From NCBI GenBank assembly GCA_001772625.1, contig MEVA01000006.1:130144-163725 (forward strand): 33,582 bases of DNA. The letters are read 5' to 3'. This DNA comes from a candidate division WWE3 bacterium RIFCSPHIGHO2_01_FULL_42_13 (GTDB lineage Bacteria; Patescibacteriota; WWE3; UBA101185; UBA10185). The notes beneath the pieces are model-generated. The model saw nothing but the letters and a program-made list of their open reading frames with translations, had not been told where the DNA came from and did no database searches. Position 1 is the first letter of the stretch. The number at the start of each line of letters is the position of its first letter. A program made the position numbers and the translations under genes. Positions 8,538-16,926 of the stretch are shown here, piece by piece.

Positions 8538-9875
8538 ATGCGCACTAATATAGCAGATGTGACCAACATCGTGTTAGGGGAAAAGTATCAAAGCAAGCTG
8601 GGAATGTTACGATCCTTGTCGGCGTTGTTAAGTCCGGAAGAGATCCGTAACCGGTTACCAGAAAGTATGATTGCTGAAGCTTCTAAGGTTAGTCTTGGAG
8701 AACTTGATGGGAAAGTGAAAAATCGAAAAGATCTTTCCTTCATCGAGGCACTTGGAGGCATGCTTTATGTAGTCTATGCAACCAACAATCTGGTCAGAAA
8801 TACTTTGGCTCCAAGTCTTGGTTACGACGAGGCAATTGCTAAAGGTTCGTACTTCTTGACCTTAATGGCCGCAAAAGAATCGTTTGTCGGTCTGACGGAT
8901 CATGAAGTGGCGGGGCTTGTTGCAGCAAGTCAATTGGACATTGTCTACTTCCCAAAGCTTGAGTCTGTCTTTGAGACAGCGGGGATGGGTGCCGATAGGG
9001 GTTGGGGGTCAAAGGACATCAAAACTATCAATATCTCGACCCTTTCGGCGTTTGTTATTGCCAGCCTGGACCTGTATTCGATGAAGCACGGTTCCTACGG
9101 CAATACGACTAAAGTGGGTTCGACTGATGTGCCGGAGAAGTTCGGTGCAAACATTGTGCTTGCTGATCCAGACCAAATCCAAGAACTTTTGGATGAGACG
9201 AAATTCTGGTTTAGTGACGCGCATTCGGTGAAGACCTTGCACTACTTGTCGCATCTTTTGATGGTGGAGACGATCAACCATGTGATCGGCCCAATGACAG
9301 CGCCGGTCTCCAAGGAAACCAAGCTTTACAAGGTTCTGGGTGTAAATCAAAACGTTCACCCGAAGGTAATAGCAAAAGCCTACGCTTTTTTGCATAGGCT
9401 GGGTTTAGTTAATCTGGGAGGGGTGGTAGCTTTAGGTGGAGTTGATGTTAAACCAAATGCAACCAAATCTAATAGCCCTTCTTGGTTTAAGGAGCATTCC
9501 TACTTGGACGAGCTTTCGCCTACGGCAACTGTAGTTAGTATGGCCGCGGGGCAACAGTTCTTGGGAACCGAAGTTGTTGATGCGGGCACTTTCGGTCTCA
9601 CTATCGATGAGGAAACTCTTAAGGTGAGAAATGAACTTGCCGTTTTACTCAAGGCGGATGAAGAAGCATTACGCGGCGGGCCTCTAGCAGAATATCTTGC
9701 CTGCAATGTGGCCTTGGTACTATCCGCTACTGACTTAGAAAGGGGATTAGATTACAAGGCGGGGCTTCGTGCTAATTTTCAACGAGCCCTAGCTTCAATC
9801 GAGAATGGTGATGCTTTAGCCACCCTCGATAACTATGTGCAAAAGACTGGGGGAAAAAGAGTTAGCTGGTTGTAA
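8538..9875 (+). CDS. divergent TrpD-family (anthranilate phosphoribosyltransferase-like, glycosyltransferase family 3) protein
   Basis: TINISTLSAFVIA...KHGSYGNTTKVGSTDVPEKFGANI and NHVIGPMTAPVSKETKLYKVLGVNQ match the TrpD layout; SD aaaggagag; about 100-aa N-terminal part differs. Confidence 0.75.
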   Translation: MRTNIADVTNIVLGEKYQSKLGMLRSLSALLSPEEIRNRLPESMIAEASKVSLGELDGKVKNRKDLSFIEALGGMLYVVYATNNLVRNTLAPSLGYDEAIAKGSYFLTLMAAKESFVGLTDHEVAGLVAASQLDIVYFPKLESVFETAGMGADRGWGSKDIKTINISTLSAFVIASLDLYSMKHGSYGNTTKVGSTDVPEKFGANIVLADPDQIQELLDETKFWFSDAHSVKTLHYLSHLLMVETINHVIGPMTAPVSKETKLYKVLGVNQNVHPKVIAKAYAFLHRLGLVNLGGVVALGGVDVKPNATKSNSPSWFKEHSYLDELSPTATVVSMAAGQQFLGTEVVDAGTFGLTIDEETLKVRNELAVLLKADEEALRGGPLAEYLACNVALVLSATDLERGLDYKAGLRANFQRALASIENGDALATLDNYVQKTGGKRVSWL

Positions 9876-9897
9876 GTAAGCTTTAGATAAAAAGCAA

Positions 9898-9935
9898 GGG
9901 CGTATACAAGTATTTCATTGTATGCGCCCTTTTTG
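9898..9935. terminator. bidirectional intrinsic terminator between convergent genes
   Basis: GGGCGTATACAA-gtatttca-TTGTATGCGCCC followed by TTTTT; A-rich on the other side. Confidence 0.85.
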
Positions 9936-9952
9936 TATTCCCTCACTTTCTT

Positions 9953-10771
9953 TTAGAGATGTATGATGGTTCCAATTACCGTTGCGACGAGTAACCATCT
10001 CAGGATGGCGGCTATCAGGATAGCAGGTATGAAGTTTACAACCTCAAAGTCATCCCTTAAACCTGCAACCTTAATGCCCATAGCCATAATCAGAACGCCT
10101 CCAGCGGCGGTCATTTCATCGACAACCTTACGTCCTGCTAAGCAGGCATCCATCACTTCCTTGCGTGTAATGTTACCGTAGGTGTTTTCGAAAGTACACC
10201 CATCTGGAAGAAAGAATGGTCCAAGAAGCCATCCCAGTAGGGAAAAGGTGGTTTGGAAGGCCAGTATCGGGAGAAAGGACCAAAGCACCCCCCGACCCAT
10301 CGTCAAAGCGAGGAAGAAAGTTGCCACGCCATCAAAGACCCACTTGGTCTCAATTAAGTTTGTTTGGCCGGCAACCCTTTCAAGAATGGGGCCCATGATA
10401 GCCAAAGGTCCAACAACTGAAATCACAGTCGCTGTTACTAAGGCATCTACAAACTTACGTGTATCTTCCTTCTTGGCGACTCTATTCTTAAACCACTCCG
10501 CCAACTTGTCAATTTTAGGTGCAATCCCTATCCATTGTCCGAGTAGCACCCCAAAAACAATGGAGATCAGCACAATTAACGGATTGACTGTGCCGAGGAA
10601 AAACATTACACCAATTGGAATTGCTGTGAGACCCAGGGCTAGATATGCCTGGTTTTCATAGTTTTTTCCATGAAGCCATCGTTTAAGTCCAAGCCCTAAA
10701 AGGGCTGTTGCTATGACGATCGCTACGTCGATTAGCGTGCCCCTCATGGGCTCAAGCCATGTCCATAACAT
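9953..10771 (-). CDS. DUF554/YqgA-like multi-pass membrane protein
   Basis: MRGTLIDVAIVIATALLGLGLKRWL..., AIMGPILERVAG..., MTAAGGVLIMAMGIKVAGL; SD ggaggttaac-ATG. Confidence 0.75.
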   Translation of the reverse strand: MLWTWLEPMRGTLIDVAIVIATALLGLGLKRWLHGKNYENQAYLALGLTAIPIGVMFFLGTVNPLIVLISIVFGVLLGQWIGIAPKIDKLAEWFKNRVAKKEDTRKFVDALVTATVISVVGPLAIMGPILERVAGQTNLIETKWVFDGVATFFLALTMGRGVLWSFLPILAFQTTFSLLGWLLGPFFLPDGCTFENTYGNITRKEVMDACLAGRKVVDEMTAAGGVLIMAMGIKVAGLRDDFEVVNFIPAILIAAILRWLLVATVIGTIIHL

Positions 10772-10794
10772 GTTAACCTCCTACGTTTTCTGAG

Positions 10795-11832
10795 TTAAGG
10801 TAGGCGCATAAGGTGCATTGCGCTCCGGGTTCTTTCCACTGTTGCAGCCGCAAGTTCACGTGCGCGTGCTGTTCCAGATGAAAGCACATCCATGGTATCG
10901 AGATTTTTTTTGGCATCTGCGCGCCGTGCGCGGATCGGTTCGAGAAATGATTCCAAAGCTACGATTAGCTTCTTCTTCACTTCAACGTCTCCGACTTTGC
11001 CTTTTTTGTAGCGGTCCTTAAGGTCCGCAACCTCTTCCACATTTGTGTTGAACGCATCGTGGTAGATGAAGACAGGATTGTCTTCAACAGTGCCTGGCAC
11101 ATCGGCACTTGTGCGTTTTGGATCGGTAAACATGCCCATGACGAGGTTTTTCACTGTTTCGGGGTCGTCTTTGAGATTGATCGCATTCCCGGCGGACTTG
11201 GACATCTTTGCCTGTCCATCGACGCCAACCAAGCGGCCTACATCGCCTATCAAGGCGTTGCATCTGTTAAAGGTTGGGCCGTACAGTTTGTTGAAAGCGC
11301 TTGCAATTCGATTGTTGTCGCGAAGGTGAGGAGCTTGGTCTTCACCCACGGGTACTAGGATAGAGCTTTTCACTTGATTTGGATCGTGAGAGACAAACAG
11401 AATGTCTGCCGCCTGGCTCACAACGTAGGTCATAAAGCCGACAGTTGCCGACTTTTTCAAGTGCTTCCGCTCTTCCCTGATGGTAGGATTACGTTCCATC
11501 CAGGTGAATGGGGTAACCATACCAAGGTAAACCGTGAGTTCTGTAAGTTCCCTCACTTCACTTTGAAGGACAAAGTGCACGTTAGATCTGGTGGGATCGA
11601 GCCCAACCGAGACCCAGTCAAGCACAACGTCCTCAACAGCCTGCACGATAAGGCCCGGATTTTCCGCGTGGGTTGTTAAGGCCTGGATATCCGCAATCAG
11701 GAAAAAGCACTCGTACTCGTCCTGCAACGGAATCCATTGCTTTAACGCACCAACGTAATGACCAAGGTGCAGTGGTCCTGTAGGGCGAATGCCTGTTAGG
11801 AGCCGCTTTAAACTTTTACTCTTGTCATCCAT
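10795..11832 (-). CDS. trpS: Tryptophanyl-tRNA synthetase
   Basis: TGIRPTGPLHLGHYVGAL (HIGH region), GEDQAPH, KMSKSAGNAI (KMSKS). Confidence 0.95.
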   Translation of the reverse strand: MDDKSKSLKRLLTGIRPTGPLHLGHYVGALKQWIPLQDEYECFFLIADIQALTTHAENPGLIVQAVEDVVLDWVSVGLDPTRSNVHFVLQSEVRELTELTVYLGMVTPFTWMERNPTIREERKHLKKSATVGFMTYVVSQAADILFVSHDPNQVKSSILVPVGEDQAPHLRDNNRIASAFNKLYGPTFNRCNALIGDVGRLVGVDGQAKMSKSAGNAINLKDDPETVKNLVMGMFTDPKRTSADVPGTVEDNPVFIYHDAFNTNVEEVADLKDRYKKGKVGDVEVKKKLIVALESFLEPIRARRADAKKNLDTMDVLSSGTARARELAAATVERTRSAMHLMRLP

Positions 11833-11884
11833 ATCTACCTCCAGTAGATTTCTAGATTATCAAAGATCGCGAATAAAATGTTAC

Positions 11885-11920
11885 AAAAAAGGGACTATAA
11901 ACAGTTATGTGTATAGTCCC
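11885..11920 (-). terminator. intrinsic terminator of tRNA-Trp
   Basis: Minus strand GGGACTATA-loop-TATAGTCCC-TTTTTT, between tRNA-Trp and trpS. Confidence 0.85.
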
Positions 11921-11926
11921 TCTCAG

Positions 11927-11999
11927 TACGCGCGGCGAGACTCGAACTCGCAACCTGCGGTTTTGGAGACCGCTACTCTGCCAATTGAGCTACGCGCGC
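11927..11999 (-). tRNA. tRNA-Trp (CCA), no encoded 3' CCA
   Basis: GCGCGCG TA GCTC AATTGGCA GAGT ... GCGGT CTCCAAA ACCGC ... GCGAG TTCGAGT CTCGC CGCGCGT A; genomic sequence then continues CTG. Confidence 0.95.
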
Positions 12000-12130
12000 A
12001 TTCTAAACCAGACTAGTTTCGCATTGTTTAAATATTTGTGCAGGATTTGCTTTAGCGGGAGCTAGGCTAGTTACCAGTGCATCATAGCTTATAATAATAC
12101 CAGTGTCTAGTGTGTAGTATAATGGGGTTT

Positions 12131-12967
12131 ATGAGTCGTTTAAGTGATGCTTTGGGCACAAATCGTACATTGATAGGTGCGCTCCATTTTCCTCCTTTAC
12201 CCACTTTTGAGGGATTTACCTCCTTAGAAGAGGTTTTAGAGTTTTCTTTAAAGAACGCAGAAAAACTTGAAAAGGCTGGATTTGATTCAATCATTGTTGA
12301 AAATAACTACGATCTTCCCCATTTAATAAAAGTTGGCCCAGAAACAATTTCAGTAATGAAGTATTTAACAAAAGAAATTATGAAACAGGTTTCAATTCCG
12401 ATTGGAATTTCAGTTTTATGGAATTCTTTTGGGGCAGCTTTTGAAATTGCCAAGGAAACAAACGCAAAGTATATTCGGGTTCCGGTTTTTGTAGATCGGG
12501 TAGAGACCTCATACGGTAAAGTAATCGGAGAGCCGGAAAAAGTTATTGAAGTTAGAAAGAATCTAAACGCCGATGACGTCCTTATCCTTGCAGATATTCA
12601 AGTTAAGCACTCAAAACTTTTAAATGTTAGGCCAATCAGCGAAGCGGCAAAAGAGGCTGTAGAAAAAGGGGCGGATGGACTTATTGTTACAGGAAATTGG
12701 ACAGGTGACTCACCAAAAATGGGAGACCTTAAGCAAGTACGGCTAGCTTCGGGAAAAGATTTTCCTATTATTGTAGGAAGTGGCGCCACGAAAGAAAATA
12801 TTAAAAGTCTTATGAGTGTTGCAACCGGAGTAATAATTGGAACAGATCTGAAGGAGTTTGATGTAGCTTCCCGCGAGAAGCATGTAAATCTTGTTGGTCC
12901 ATATACACCAATTAGCGAAAAAAAAGCTAAGGAATTTGTTGAAGCATTTAGACTTGCAACTAAATAA
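12131..12967 (+). CDS. BtpA-family protein
   Basis: IGALHFPPLPTF..., DSIIVENNYDLP, GADGLIVTGNWTGDSP, VGSGATKENI; ATG at 12131 lies 7 nt after TATAAT (12118-12123). Confidence 0.85.
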   Translation: MSRLSDALGTNRTLIGALHFPPLPTFEGFTSLEEVLEFSLKNAEKLEKAGFDSIIVENNYDLPHLIKVGPETISVMKYLTKEIMKQVSIPIGISVLWNSFGAAFEIAKETNAKYIRVPVFVDRVETSYGKVIGEPEKVIEVRKNLNADDVLILADIQVKHSKLLNVRPISEAAKEAVEKGADGLIVTGNWTGDSPKMGDLKQVRLASGKDFPIIVGSGATKENIKSLMSVATGVIIGTDLKEFDVASREKHVNLVGPYTPISEKKAKEFVEAFRLATK

Positions 12968-12979
12968 TCTTAAAAATGG

Positions 12980-13008
12980 AAAGACAGTAGCGAGCCACTA
13001 CTGTCTTT
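12980..13008. terminator. bidirectional hairpin terminator
   Basis: AAAGACAGTAG-cgagcca-CTACTGTCTTT perfect 11-bp stem between convergent genes. Confidence 0.8.
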
Positions 13009-13021
13009 AACCAAAATCTAT

Positions 13022-13696
13022 TCATTTCTGCATCCCTATAACAAGAAACCCGTTGGTTGTTTCCCCATTTTCTATCAGAAGCTGCTTTCTGAAGAACTCA
13101 TTGGCAAGTCTGTTATTCGACCAAGGGAACTTAGCGTACAGGAATTGTTTGTATTGACCAATGCGAACAAAAGTCATTTTATTAAACCCCTCCTTTCCAG
13201 CTACTATCGCCTCCCCAATTTTGCGAATGCTTTTAGGAATTTTGTGCTCCCAACTAGGATATACTCTGGTGCTTAGTTTCAGTAGGCCCAAATACATGAT
13301 TGGGCTTTGTGTGTGAAGCGCCATTAGATCATAAGTTTCGGCAACCAAAGCTTTCTTCATCAAAAAGCTGCCAATACCTAGGCCTTGAAATTCTGGAAGC
13401 ATAGCGATCCCAGTTAGATACACACCGTTACAGATGTCTGTAAGGTTTTTAACTGCCGCGAAGGCAATTGCGGTTTTGTTCTTGGTCAAGACAAAAGCCC
13501 GTGTTTGGCCAGTCAGTATGTGCTCTTTAATTTCGGTACCGCCCTTTTCTTTGCCGAAGCCTTCAGATGCAACATAGGATAGTTCCGTAACCAGATTAGT
13601 TCTTGTTCCGATAGCATCTTCGGGGTCCCAAATCGTTACAAGTTCAAACCCATCCAACTCTGTACTGACGGATCCAAGATTTCGCCATTTGCCCAT
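13022..13696 (-). CDS. GNAT-family N-acetyltransferase
   Basis: LTGIAMLPEFQGLGIGSFLMKKAL acetyl-CoA binding motif; SD gagaggagctaaa-ATG. Confidence 0.8.
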   Translation of the reverse strand: MGKWRNLGSVSTELDGFELVTIWDPEDAIGTRTNLVTELSYVASEGFGKEKGGTEIKEHILTGQTRAFVLTKNKTAIAFAAVKNLTDICNGVYLTGIAMLPEFQGLGIGSFLMKKALVAETYDLMALHTQSPIMYLGLLKLSTRVYPSWEHKIPKSIRKIGEAIVAGKEGFNKMTFVRIGQYKQFLYAKFPWSNNRLANEFFRKQLLIENGETTNGFLVIGMQK

Positions 13697-13784
13697 TTTA
13701 GCTCCTCTCGCCTTTTATTTAGCAAACCTTGATGTTACGGCTGATAGTATCACCAACGGGTATGGGTTACAAGTAATGAATAGA

Positions 13785-13820
13785 GAAACGGCGATTCTGA
13801 TTTCTCAAAACCGCCGTTTC
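13785..13820 (-). terminator. hairpin terminator
   Basis: GAAACGGCG/CGCCGTTTC inverted repeat just 3' of the 13835-14878 gene. Confidence 0.65.
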
Positions 13821-13834
13821 CGCCTTGAAATTAA

Positions 13835-14878
13835 CTATGCTGTCACATCCTTTTCTGGTTCGTGTTTCGGAACAAGTATGGTTGCGCCAACAAGGAAAGC
13901 CAAGCCAAGAATATTTAAGAGAATTACCTCGCTTCTTACCTCCTGCAGAAACAGGTAACCTAAAGCAAAGCCTGTAATTGAACCAACGGATGCATTCACA
14001 ACTCCGACAACGGTTACAGGTCTAAACACCTTGGCCCAGGTAATCAGGTGATTGTTGACCCACCCAAAAAATTGCTGTGTAAGGATTAGTACAACACCCC
14101 AGATCTCCACAGCTCCTTGCAGGCTGAAAACCTTATCAACGATTATGTTGACGAATTGGGTAAATCTTCCCAAAACTGCCGTTGCAACTATGGCAAAAAT
14201 TACGCCAACAACGGCAAGATAGATCATCCGCAGGTTGGCGTACTCAACACTATCGGTGGATGTTCTTCCAATCTGGTCCAAGTGCTCCCTGAATGCCCAG
14301 AATACCGCCGAGGCGGCAAGTAGAGCAATTGCCTCAAATCCTATGTCGGTGATGTTCCCGGACCTCATAGATATTAGGCCCAAGCCCAGGAGGGCACATA
14401 AAAGCGGCAACAACAGTGCCCCAACCTTTACCAGCTTTCTTATCAGAACATCGCCCAGCGCGATTATGATAAGTGGTAGCACGGCGTTGATCGGTACCGC
14501 TATTGTGCTAGTAGAGGTTTGATAGACATACAGGAAGAGGCAGACTGCAGCTGCAGCGGCTACTGCACTGAGGAAAGCGTTACGGTGCATAATCCACCAT
14601 TTTGCCTTATCAAACTCGTCGCGCTTTTTGGGTTTGAGAAAAGAAGGCAGACCCCAAACTGCTTGAGCGACCACTCCAACTGCAAGAAAAGCCAAAACGC
14701 TTACAATCCTGTCTGTGAACTCTCCCGATCTTGGGGCAAACATATTGTGGGCGATCTCCACGCTTATCGTGCTGGATGCCCCGTTAAGCAAACCCGCGAC
14801 GAGCAGTACGAAGAAAATCACACCTTTGAGAGGTTGTTCCTTAAGCGACTCAAACGTGCTTCCAAGTCTTTTTATCAT
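13835..14878 (-). CDS. EamA/DMT-like transporter
   Basis: About 10 hydrophobic segments, SVGSITGFALGYLFLQEV near the C-terminus; SD aaaaggagaaaa-ATG. Confidence 0.75.
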   Translation of the reverse strand: MIKRLGSTFESLKEQPLKGVIFFVLLVAGLLNGASSTISVEIAHNMFAPRSGEFTDRIVSVLAFLAVGVVAQAVWGLPSFLKPKKRDEFDKAKWWIMHRNAFLSAVAAAAAVCLFLYVYQTSTSTIAVPINAVLPLIIIALGDVLIRKLVKVGALLLPLLCALLGLGLISMRSGNITDIGFEAIALLAASAVFWAFREHLDQIGRTSTDSVEYANLRMIYLAVVGVIFAIVATAVLGRFTQFVNIIVDKVFSLQGAVEIWGVVLILTQQFFGWVNNHLITWAKVFRPVTVVGVVNASVGSITGFALGYLFLQEVRSEVILLNILGLAFLVGATILVPKHEPEKDVTA

Positions 14879-14956
14879 TTTTCTCCTTTTGAGTGCCGAC
14901 GAATATTTGGGTCATCATATATGAGTCTGAAGAGGGAGTCAACGAGGGTAGTTATT

Positions 14957-14985
14957 TTGGCTGAGCATATGGGTCTAGAGTTACC
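14957..14985 (-). repeat. intergenic element copy A (TTGGCTGAGCAT-NNN-GGTCTAGA on + strand)
   Basis: ttggctgagcatatgggtctagagttacc; about 10 nt 3' of the 116-aa gene. Confidence 0.85.
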
Positions 14986-14995
14986 TTAACCCTTG

Positions 14996-15346
14996 TTAGT
15001 TAGATAGAATCAGCACAAAAGTTAGTAGATAGAGAATCCCCCATCCAACTGTCCACCCAACAAGTGTAAAAGATTCTTTGTATTTCTTTTCCCAAAATAA
15101 CATTCCTGCCCGTCCCAAAACTAACAATCCGGAAATAACGGCCGAGATTACAAATAGAAGAAGCATGAGCATAGGTGCATAAAAGTTCTCAGAACTGTCA
15201 CTAAAATTGGGGGCAACAAAATTGAAGAAAAGAGAAATCAAAATAATGTAGGAGACAAGGCCGCTAGCTTGGAGAAAGGCTAAAAATGGGGCTGATAGTT
15301 TTTTAAACACTGTGTGCATTTTATCATGGAGCAAAAGTTGGTCCAA
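14996..15346 (-). CDS. 116-aa membrane protein, hypothetical
   Basis: Three hydrophobic segments; intact ORF. Confidence 0.7.
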   Translation of the reverse strand: MDQLLLHDKMHTVFKKLSAPFLAFLQASGLVSYIILISLFFNFVAPNFSDSSENFYAPMLMLLLFVISAVISGLLVLGRAGMLFWEKKYKESFTLVGWTVGWGILYLLTFVLILSN

Positions 15347-15366
15347 ACACTGAGGTTTGAACCAAC
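15337..15366 (-). terminator. intrinsic terminator of HNH gene
   Basis: Minus strand GTTGGTTCAAAC-ctca/gt-GTTTGGACCAAC followed by TTTTG. Confidence 0.75.
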
Positions 15367-15368
15367 TC

Positions 15369-15689
15369 TTACAATCTTGAATTTTCCACGTGCGTTACAT
15401 ATTCGAGATTACTAACACACGCATTTTCCCGTTTGTGGTCCTTGTGATGTACAAGAGTACCCTTAGGTCGTGGGCCAAGAAATGCCTCAGCAACTAGAAT
15501 GTGGATCAAAGAGATTTTTCTTTTGAGGTTTCCCTCTGCGTCTCGTCCACGTAAGTCAACAAACGGATATTCGCCGCCCCGGATAGAATAAAGCCTTTTT
15601 AGAATTGGTACGCGAATACCTTGTACTCTTCCCAAGTTACTTATTTTGTAGCCAGGGAAGCCTAGAATATCTCTCCACTCTTCCTGCAC
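15369..15689 (-). CDS. NUMOD4/HNH endonuclease
   Basis: EEWRDILGFPGYKISNLGRV (NUMOD4) and LVHHKDHKRENACVSNLEYVTHVENSR (HNH); GTG start with SD gaggagg. Confidence 0.85.
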   Translation of the reverse strand: MQEEWRDILGFPGYKISNLGRVQGIRVPILKRLYSIRGGEYPFVDLRGRDAEGNLKRKISLIHILVAEAFLGPRPKGTLVHHKDHKRENACVSNLEYVTHVENSRL

Positions 15690-15806
15690 TTTGGGCCTCC
15701 TCGATATTAGGTCTTATAGGAAACTAGCAAAAATGGGGTTTAAAATCAATCTTATTGTCAGGATAATAACGAGACATTGAAATATTGTTATGCAATAATA
15801 GACGTT

Positions 15807-16865
15807 ATGAAAGCAAAATCATTCGCCGCACCTTCCGCAGATAAACCCCTTGAATATTATGAATTTGAACGTCGTGAGCCCACACCTACCGATGTAGAGC
15901 TTGAAGTCCATTACTGCGGGGTTTGCCATAGTGATCTACACACTGCGCATGGAGACTGGGGTGAAATCGAATATCCATGCGTGCCTGGCCACGAAATCGT
16001 AGGAATTGTTACACGAGTTGGCAGTGCAGTTACAAAATTTAAGCCGTGGGATCGTGTTGGTGTGGGCTGTATGGTTAACAGTTGCCGTGAGTGTGAAGCT
16101 TGCAAGAGGGGTTTTGAAAACAGCTGCTTTAATGAACATGGGCCAGTATGGACATATAGCTCGAAAGACCCAATCGATGGTAGCGATACAAAGGGCGGTT
16201 ACTCAACCATTATGGTGGCACCAGAACACTTTGTGTTGCCTTTGCCCGATTCTCTTGATATGGCTCATGCTGCACCCCTACTTTGTGCTGGCATTACTAC
16301 CTACTCTCCGCTTATGCGTTGGAAGATTGACCCAGGTATGAAAGTTGGAGTTATTGGGCTTGGGGGCCTTGGGCACATGGGTGTTAAATACGCTAAGGCA
16401 ATGGGTGCTGAAGTGTGGGTAATTAGCTCATCTCCAGAGAAAACCGAACAAGCTAAATCTTACGGAGCGACAGGTGTAATTGTATCGACATCCAAGCAAG
16501 ATATGGAAAGTGCTGCGCATAAATTTGATTTCTTGCTCGACACTATCCCAAAAGCTCACGATTTGGAAGTTTATCTTCAACTACTAAATGTTCATGGCGT
16601 ACTTTGCCTAGTAGGGCCAATTGAGGCTATGCCAGGTTTTCACTCTGGTAGCGTTATAAATGGCCAGAAATCTATTGCAGGCTCAGGTATAGGAGGAATA
16701 AAAGAAACTCAGGAAATGCTTGAGTATAGTGCTAAGAATAATATTCTTCCTGAAATCGAAATTATCAATATACAAGACATTAACAAAGCGTGGGAGTCTC
16801 TTAAGAACAGGCAGATGGCAAAGCGCTACGTGATAGATATGAAGAAATCTTTTCCATCGATTTAA
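15807..16865 (+). CDS. zinc-dependent NAD(P)-dependent alcohol dehydrogenase
   Basis: GVCHSDLHTAHGDWG, VPGHEIVGIV, CRECEACKRGFENSC, GLGGLGHMGVKYAKAMG. Confidence 0.95.
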   Translation: MKAKSFAAPSADKPLEYYEFERREPTPTDVELEVHYCGVCHSDLHTAHGDWGEIEYPCVPGHEIVGIVTRVGSAVTKFKPWDRVGVGCMVNSCRECEACKRGFENSCFNEHGPVWTYSSKDPIDGSDTKGGYSTIMVAPEHFVLPLPDSLDMAHAAPLLCAGITTYSPLMRWKIDPGMKVGVIGLGGLGHMGVKYAKAMGAEVWVISSSPEKTEQAKSYGATGVIVSTSKQDMESAAHKFDFLLDTIPKAHDLEVYLQLLNVHGVLCLVGPIEAMPGFHSGSVINGQKSIAGSGIGGIKETQEMLEYSAKNNILPEIEIINIQDINKAWESLKNRQMAKRYVIDMKKSFPSI

Positions 16866-16867
16866 AA

Positions 16868-16893
16868 TTGGCTGAGCATACGGATCTAGAACC
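16868..16893 (-). repeat. intergenic element copy B
   Basis: ttggctgagcatacggatctagaacc, 3' of the 2'-5' RNA ligase-like gene. Confidence 0.85.
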
Positions 16894-16926
16894 TTCTGAG
16901 CCCATAATTGTGGACAGAGTTAAAAT

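Noticed and set aside
8267-8548. 93-aa ORF on + strand
   Set aside because: Lies entirely within the T-box leader and overlaps the SD of the TrpD-like gene.
10182-10661. 159-aa ORF on + strand
   Set aside because: Antisense to the well-supported DUF554 membrane gene; composition reflects the opposite strand.
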